From the NCBI GenBank assembly GCA_039586095.1, contig JBDHLB010000009.1, forward strand, positions 1 to 64,000: a DNA stretch of 64,000 nucleotides. The letters are read 5' to 3'. Position numbers and translations under genes: made by a program. The first letter of the stretch is position 1. Every line of letters starts with the position of its first letter. The stretch is from JBDHBD01 sp039586095. Its GTDB lineage: Bacteria; Gemmatimonadota; Gemmatimonadetes; Palauibacterales; Palauibacteraceae. Below are positions 59,295 through 64,000 of the stretch, piece after piece. The notes below the pieces were generated by a model. That model did not search any database and was not told the origin of the DNA. It saw only the letters and a list, made by a program, of their open reading frames with translations.

Positions 59295-61189
59295 AACGTT
59301 CTGGCCGCCGCAAGCAGGTCGACACACGCGCGGGGAGCGAGTGGACTCGAACCACCGATCATGCCACCGCCTACTCGGACAAGCTCAAGTCGATCATTCC
59401 CACGGGGCGCTGGGCCCTGCGCCTGATCTACGCCACCAGCCCGTCCCTGCTTCTGGGGCTCGTCGCGCTGGTGTTCGTGCTGGGGCTGCTGCCGGCCGGC
59501 CTCGCCCTCACCGTGCGCGGCCTCGTGAACGCCGCGGTCGAAGTGCTCGACAATCCCGCTGTCGGTTTCAGCCCGATCCAGTTCTGGCTTCTGCTCGCCC
59601 TCCTCCTGTCCATCCTGGAGGCTGTCGGATTCAGCCTCGACACGTTCTTCAAGAAGCGTCTGGTCGATGAGCTGAACCTCAGGGTCAACAGCGATATCCT
59701 CAGTCATTCGTCCCGGCTCGATGTGGCTTTCTTCGAGGACCCGAGGGAACGGGACCTGATCGCGCGGACCCGGCAGGACTCGGCCGGGCAGCTGGTCCGC
59801 TTCGTCACGGAGCTGCTTCGCGCCGCGACGAACCTGTTTCGTGCCGCTTCGCTGGTGAGCGTGCTCGCCTACATCGAGCCGCTGGTCCTGCTGGTGGTCC
59901 CCCCGTTTGCGATTCCGTTCCTTGCCTTCCAGTGGAAGCTGGCCCGAGAACGGTATGCGGAGCAGCACAGCCGGACGACAAAGCGGCGCTGGACGAGCTA
60001 CTTCGTCAGCCTGATGACAGGTACCACGTCGGTGGGAGAGGTGAAGCTGTTGGGCATCGGGCCGCTGCTCATCAGAAGGTATCGGGAGCTCATGGAGGAG
60101 TTCCGCGTCCGCGATCGCCGCCTTCACCGGCGCAGTATGATCGGCGGCTCCGTGGCCGCCATCCTGGTGATTGTCGCCGTGTTCGCGATCTTCGTGCGCG
60201 TTGCCTACCGCGCCGTCCAGGGAGGGGCGAGCCTCGGGGATCTCGCCGTGTTCGCGGGCGCGACGGCCAGACTTCGGATCTCGCTCGACAACGCCATCGT
60301 CGCCGTGACCGTTGCTGCCGAGCAGGTCCTCTTCATCGCGAACCTCGAGAAGTTCCTGCAGGTCGAGCCACACGTCGCCAGAACAGGAGAGCGGGTGCCT
60401 CCGCTCGACCGAGGGGCAATCGAGCTCCGCGACGTCACGTTCGCCTACCCGGGCTCGAAGGATCCGGTGCTGCAGAACCTGTCCCTGGAGATCCGGCCAG
60501 GAGAGACACTGGCGATCGTGGGTGAGAACGGCGCCGGCAAATCGACGCTCGTCAAGCTTCTGGCCCGCTTCTACGATCCCGACGAGGGGCAGGTGCTGTT
60601 CGACGGAGTCGATCTCAAGGAAGTGTCCGTGGAGCACCTGCACCGTAGAATGGGGCTGGTCCTTCAGACGTTCGGCCGGTACGAGACCACCGTCGCGGAG
60701 AACATCGCATACGGCAATCTGGAGGATTTGCTGGAGGATCCCGCCCGGATCGAAGAACTGGCTCGTGCCGTGGGACTGGATCAGAAGATCGAGTCACTGG
60801 ACGAGGGCTACGAGACGCACCTGGGCCGGATGTTCGGTACCGTGAACCTCTCCGGGGGTCAGTGGCAGAAGATCGCCGCGGCTCGGGCGCTGGCCCGGAA
60901 CGCTTCGCTGCTCGTTCTCGACGAACCCACGTCGAATCTGGATGCGCGGGGAGAGCACGAGCTGTTCACTCGCTTCCGCGATATGGCCGCAGACAGAACG
61001 ACTATCCTCATCTCGCACCGGTTCACCACGCTCAGCATGGCGGATCGGATCGCCGTCATGGCGAACGGGCGGATCGTCGAGCTGGGCACGCACGAAGCGC
61101 TGTGCGCTCAGGGAGGCGTCTACGCCACGCTGTACGGTTTCTACGAGCAGCTCCTGCCCGAACACCGGCTGCTGGGTCAGAGCTCCTGA
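59291..61189 (+). CDS. MsbA/LasD-type ABC exporter (fused membrane and ATPase domains)
   Basis: A 632-residue half-transporter. Six helices lie in residues about 45-330 (LLLGLVALVFVLGLLPAGLA, FWLLLALLLSILEAVGFSLD) and an ATPase domain in the C-terminal 250: Walker A GENGAGKST, signature VNLSGGQWQK, Walker B LLVLDEPTSNLD and the switch His in LISHR. No C39 peptidase domain is present at the N-terminus. GTG 59291 overlaps the upstream stop. Its 3' end overlaps the convergent AMP ligase gene by 13 bp. It likely exports the product of the locus, lipid-linked glycan or peptide. Confidence 0.92.
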   Translation: MKRSGRRKQVDTRAGSEWTRTTDHATAYSDKLKSIIPTGRWALRLIYATSPSLLLGLVALVFVLGLLPAGLALTVRGLVNAAVEVLDNPAVGFSPIQFWLLLALLLSILEAVGFSLDTFFKKRLVDELNLRVNSDILSHSSRLDVAFFEDPRERDLIARTRQDSAGQLVRFVTELLRAATNLFRAASLVSVLAYIEPLVLLVVPPFAIPFLAFQWKLARERYAEQHSRTTKRRWTSYFVSLMTGTTSVGEVKLLGIGPLLIRRYRELMEEFRVRDRRLHRRSMIGGSVAAILVIVAVFAIFVRVAYRAVQGGASLGDLAVFAGATARLRISLDNAIVAVTVAAEQVLFIANLEKFLQVEPHVARTGERVPPLDRGAIELRDVTFAYPGSKDPVLQNLSLEIRPGETLAIVGENGAGKSTLVKLLARFYDPDEGQVLFDGVDLKEVSVEHLHRRMGLVLQTFGRYETTVAENIAYGNLEDLLEDPARIEELARAVGLDQKIESLDEGYETHLGRMFGTVNLSGGQWQKIAAARALARNASLLVLDEPTSNLDARGEHELFTRFRDMAADRTTILISHRFTTLSMADRIAVMANGRIVELGTHEALCAQGGVYATLYGFYEQLLPEHRLLGQSS

Positions 61190-62679
61190 CGCTGGACCTT
61201 GCCAGCGGCGCTGGTCGGCAGCTGTTCGCGAAATTCTATGACGCTCGGGACCTTGTAGTCCGCCAATCGATCGCGGCAGAGGGCGATCAACTCGTCTCGG
61301 CTGCACTCGCCTTTGGGCACCACGACGGCTCGCACCCGCTGATCTCCGTACGGCGTGTCCACGCCCGCGACGACCGCCTGCCCGACAGCGGGGTGACGCT
61401 CGAGGACCTGCTCGACTTCATAGGGATTGACCTTGTAGCCCCCGCAGTTGATGAAGAGCGACTTCCGCCCGATCAGGCAGATGTTGCCGTTTGCGTCCTT
61501 ACGTCCGACGTCTCCGGGAAAGAAGAAGCCCCCCTGGAAAGCCTTGGCCGTCGCCTCGGGAAGGCCAGGGTACAAAGTCGTCGCCGCAGGGCTGCGGATC
61601 CCGATGTCGCCTTCCTCTCCCGGTACCGCCGGTGTGCCATCCTCGCCGAAGATCTCTACCTCCACGCCCTCGATCGGGAGTCCTACCGACTCCAGTGACT
61701 CCCGCGGGTCGTCTGCCAGATTGAGAGCGATGGTCCCCGTCTCGCTCGAACCATAGAGCTGGCGCACGAACAGTCCATATCGATCGTTGAAGGCGACGCT
61801 GGCCGCCTGCGGAAGCGGGGCGCTCGAGCTGAAGCAGTGGCGCAGCGAAGAGAAATCGACTGGCTCTGGCCACCGGCTCTCCGCCAGCACCTGAAACATG
61901 AACGGGACGCCGATGAAGATGTTGATCCGATGCTCCTCGATGGCGCGCGCCACGGACCGTCGCTCGTACCTGGGAAGTGGCACGAGCGTCGCCCCGGAGA
62001 CCATCGACGCCAGCATGCTGCGCGTGAGGCCGTTCACGTGGGAAAACGGCGCCACGCCGATCACGCGGACCTCCGGCGAAAAGCCGAGTGCCTTTGTAAG
62101 CCGATCCGTCTCGTACAACAGGTTGAAGTGCGTCCGAACGATTCGCTTCGGCTTCCCGGTACTGCCCGAAGAGTAGAGGTAGAGGACGGGGTCATCCGAT
62201 GTCGCCGCCGCCTCCGACCAAGGTATCGCCTTTCCCTCGCCTTCACCCGAGGCATCCGGAGCATCGTCGTCGTCCACCTCGAACACGGCCTCGCGGTCCT
62301 CACCGCGGGCCGTCAGGAGTGCGGCCGTGCAGCGCTCGTGAAGATCCGCGTCCGTGATGAAGAACTCGACGCCCGCGTCGCCCAGCAACGACGCCATTTC
62401 CGTTTCGGTGAGCACCGGGTTGATCGGCACCACGACGCCTCCTGCGTGCGCGGTGGCGAAGAACGCCCGGATGAACGCCGGACCGTTGGGCAGGGCGATC
62501 GCGACCCTGGTCCCGGAGCCCGCGCCCGATTCGCGCAACCTGTTGGCCAGTTGAGCCACGCCGCGTGCGAGCTCGCCGTACGTGATCGCATTCGACTTCC
62601 AGAGAATCGCCGGGTGCTGCGGATTCGCTTCCGCCGCAAGCCGGAAACGGTCGCCCAGGGTATTCGCGCTAGAACGCAT
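61177..62679 (-). CDS. AMP-dependent acyl/aminoacyl ligase
   Basis: A 500-residue ANL-superfamily adenylating enzyme. The phosphate loop is YLYSSGSTGKPKR, and later motifs are YGSSETGTIA, GFFFPGDVGRKDANG, LFINCGGYKVNPYEVE and the C-terminal catalytic Lys in TSAAGKVQRQEL. It activates a carboxylic acid and probably loads it onto the small carrier protein encoded upstream, whose gene overlaps its start by 11 bp. The substrate may be a hydroxy, fatty or amino acid, which sequence alone cannot settle. It is last of the AAC(3)-carrier-ligase unit. Confidence 0.92.
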   Translation of the reverse strand: MRSSANTLGDRFRLAAEANPQHPAILWKSNAITYGELARGVAQLANRLRESGAGSGTRVAIALPNGPAFIRAFFATAHAGGVVVPINPVLTETEMASLLGDAGVEFFITDADLHERCTAALLTARGEDREAVFEVDDDDAPDASGEGEGKAIPWSEAAATSDDPVLYLYSSGSTGKPKRIVRTHFNLLYETDRLTKALGFSPEVRVIGVAPFSHVNGLTRSMLASMVSGATLVPLPRYERRSVARAIEEHRINIFIGVPFMFQVLAESRWPEPVDFSSLRHCFSSSAPLPQAASVAFNDRYGLFVRQLYGSSETGTIALNLADDPRESLESVGLPIEGVEVEIFGEDGTPAVPGEEGDIGIRSPAATTLYPGLPEATAKAFQGGFFFPGDVGRKDANGNICLIGRKSLFINCGGYKVNPYEVEQVLERHPAVGQAVVAGVDTPYGDQRVRAVVVPKGECSRDELIALCRDRLADYKVPSVIEFREQLPTSAAGKVQRQEL

Positions 62680-62983
62680 GCGATTCTCCCGTGGCAGCCA
62701 CCGCCTCGATCTTGCGGCGCACCGCCTCCACGAGGGACCCGAAGCTCTCGAGGCTCTCGGCGAACTCCTCTGCCTCGAGAAACAGGTCGAACTCGTTCTC
62801 GATCCGTATCATCAGACTCACCGTGTCGAGGGAGCTGAGCCCGATCCCCTGACCCACGATCGGCGTGTCCCGCTCGATCTCCTTCCACGACACGGCACCG
62901 CCCGTCTGCTCAGCCATGAGTTTTCTGAGCCGCTTCTCCAGATCCACAGGTCCGCCGCCTTCGTGCGGTACCGAATTGCTCAT
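62669..62983 (-). CDS. Acyl/peptidyl carrier protein
   Basis: A 104-residue carrier protein. IVGQGIGLSSLDTVSLMIRI contains the phosphopantetheine Ser (Ser51) in the context S-S-L-D where D-S-L is usual. The acidic helix ENEFDLFLEAEEF follows it as in ACPs. It starts at ATG 62983, overlapping the AAC(3)-like stop by 4 bp, and overlaps the ligase start. It most likely carries an acyl group activated by the neighbouring ligase for transfer to the product. Confidence 0.9.
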   Translation of the reverse strand: MSNSVPHEGGGPVDLEKRLRKLMAEQTGGAVSWKEIERDTPIVGQGIGLSSLDTVSLMIRIENEFDLFLEAEEFAESLESFGSLVEAVRRKIEAVAATGESHAF

Positions 62984-63774
62984 GGGCTGTTTACAGACCG
63001 AGGGTCGACTTCTTTTCTGCGAAAGAAGCGAAGCTCGCCCTCCCTGTAGCACCGGTGATGACGAGCGATGTAGGCCCTCACCGGGATCAGTTCCATCTCG
63101 GCGATTCCAGCCGCGACGTGTATCGTTGCGCCCTCGTCCCGGAGCCTCTTCAGCACGATCTCCCTATTGCAGGTGATCTCAGGGTTGTGTCCGCGCGTCT
63201 CCATCCAGCGCTCATTCCCGTGCTCGTCGACGAGGAGCACGCGGACGTGACGTTTCGAGTACACATCGTGCTCCAGCGAGTCCTGCAGCAGGTGGTCCGC
63301 CAGGTGTCGGAACGTCATGAGACGTACGCCCAGGTTGAGAACCAGAGCCTCGCCCGCGTGCATGCGTTGAAAGGGCGAGTTCTCGTCGAACGGGGTGGGG
63401 CAGAGCTCGTGACCTTCCGTGAGCTCGGTGGCGCGAGCACCACGGGCGGCCACAGCGTGCGTGGCGTGCAGGCTTCTCCGAGTACCGGGCATGCGACGTA
63501 ACAGCTCGGTCAGGAGTCCGGTCTGTGAGGGTGTGCGGTGCCAATCGAAACTCGGGCTACTCGCCAGGTACACGGCCGACCGGCCCCGCATCGGATAGGT
63601 GGGCATGACCAGCGTGCCGCCCTCGCCGACGGCACCGCACAGGGCGTCGAGAAGCTGCATGGGCGATTCTGCGACTGACGCCATCTTGCTCCATGAGCTG
63701 TGAACGAAGATGATCCGGTCCCTGAGCGGCAAGCGGTCCAATGCCTCGGAGAACAGGTCGGGACGACCGCTCAT
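62980..63774 (-). CDS. AAC(3)-family N-acyltransferase
   Basis: A 264-residue protein of the aminoglycoside 3-N-acetyltransferase fold. FVHSSWSKMA is the CoA-binding HSS motif and SLHATHAVAARG the catalytic-site HxTHA motif. Outside resistance islands, such proteins modify sugars or amines in biosynthetic loci using CoA or carrier-bound acyl groups. Given the adjacent carrier protein and ligase, an acyl transfer to an amino group of the product is plausible. Its ATG overlaps the upstream partial gene by 4 bp. Confidence 0.85.
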   Translation of the reverse strand: MSGRPDLFSEALDRLPLRDRIIFVHSSWSKMASVAESPMQLLDALCGAVGEGGTLVMPTYPMRGRSAVYLASSPSFDWHRTPSQTGLLTELLRRMPGTRRSLHATHAVAARGARATELTEGHELCPTPFDENSPFQRMHAGEALVLNLGVRLMTFRHLADHLLQDSLEHDVYSKRHVRVLLVDEHGNERWMETRGHNPEITCNREIVLKRLRDEGATIHVAAGIAEMELIPVRAYIARHHRCYREGELRFFRRKEVDPRSVNSP

Positions 63775-64000
63775 TGCGCCTCGGAGGCGCGGTCAGCTTC
63801 CGCTATTGGCGCGGCGCGGTCGAGGGCCACGCTGGCTCTCTTCTCCCGGACCGCCCGTGCTTCCCGGGCCTGTACCTCCATGACGTTCGCGTCCACCGCG
63901 AACTTGCACGCCCAGTTGGGCAGCCTGTTCGGCATGTAATCGCCGTCGATTGGCCACGACCCGGCGACGCCGCCTCTCACACCGGGCGATCCCTCGAGCA
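63771..64000 (-). CDS. C-terminal end of a gene running past the right edge
   Basis: The frame is open to the edge of the window, so only the last about 75 residues are visible. They include GSWPIDGDYMPNRLPNWACK and a following charged helix rich in Arg, Glu and Ala. The PNWACKF stretch resembles C-termini of squalene-cyclase-like helical barrel proteins as I recall them, but this is weak. It is translationally coupled (ATGA) to the acyltransferase gene, so it belongs to the same unit. An internal GTG at 63980 should not be taken as the start. Confidence 0.7.
   Translation of the reverse strand, partial: LEGSPGVRGGVAGSWPIDGDYMPNRLPNWACKFAVDANVMEVQAREARAVREKRASVALDRAAPIAEADRASEAQ

Noticed and set aside
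58916..60643. 575-codon open frame on the minus strand
   Set aside because: Antisense to the ABC exporter with Walker and signature motifs on the other strand.
1..64000. CRISPR arrays, IS elements, integrases, rRNA or tRNA genes
   Set aside because: No spaced repeats, transposase or integrase motifs, terminal inverted repeats or RNA gene signatures were seen anywhere in the window.

Overview
The window is GC-rich bacterial DNA with densely packed, often translationally coupled genes. Gene content includes a Ser/Thr kinase with a C-terminal region I associate with Gemmatimonadota, exported subtilases with I9 propeptides, many beta-lactamase-fold hydrolases and lipoproteins, an Mla/MCE lipid transporter, DUF1080 and Gfo/Idh/MocA sugar genes, and PorT-like barrels. 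This fits an uncultured Gram-negative bacterium, most likely Gemmatimonadota. That placement is an inference from gene content, since no rRNA or tRNA was seen.

Layout, 1-31.5 kb. An S8 lipoprotease truncated by the window edge is followed by a decayed flavoprotein gene, an mlaE-mlaF-mlaD-pqiC operon, a higBA toxin-antitoxin pair with two clear operators, and an exported dehydrogenase-ankyrin fusion. Next come an SRPBCC protein, the kinase, an APC-EIIA-RCK fusion transporter, an opine-dehydrogenase-like enzyme, a beta-barrel, a Tat-exported flavin 2-hydroxyacid oxidoreductase, a B12-radical SAM enzyme, a BBE flavoprotein and two tandem APC-Usp transporters. A TPR/TIR/4-TM three-gene unit follows, then a SnoaL-like lipoprotein and a second S8 lipoprotease.

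Layout, 31.7-50.8 kb. A six-gene plus-strand operon (apbE, doxX, Tat-exported Gfo/Idh/MocA, NUP-type MFS, second Gfo/Idh/MocA, DUF1080) looks like a glycoside or keto-sugar utilisation unit. An RND exporter, a LolA-like protein and a barrel form a minus-strand operon, followed by kefG-kefB. Two serine hydrolases and several small exported or membrane proteins complete the segment, which ends in a strong terminator.

Layout, 51-64 kb. This accessory biosynthetic region holds a TPR-glycosyltransferase, a TupA-like ATP-grasp, an Ldh2-type dehydrogenase, a GT2, an asparagine-synthase-like protein without the glutaminase cysteine, an NTP_transf_5 protein, an ABC exporter, an AMP ligase, a carrier protein, an AAC(3)-like acyltransferase and a gene running off the edge. 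It looks like a locus for an aminoacyl- or amide-decorated glycoconjugate or small natural product.

The strongest candidates for undescribed biology are the TPR/TIR/4-TM unit, which appears to span the inner membrane, and the 51-64 kb biosynthetic locus.
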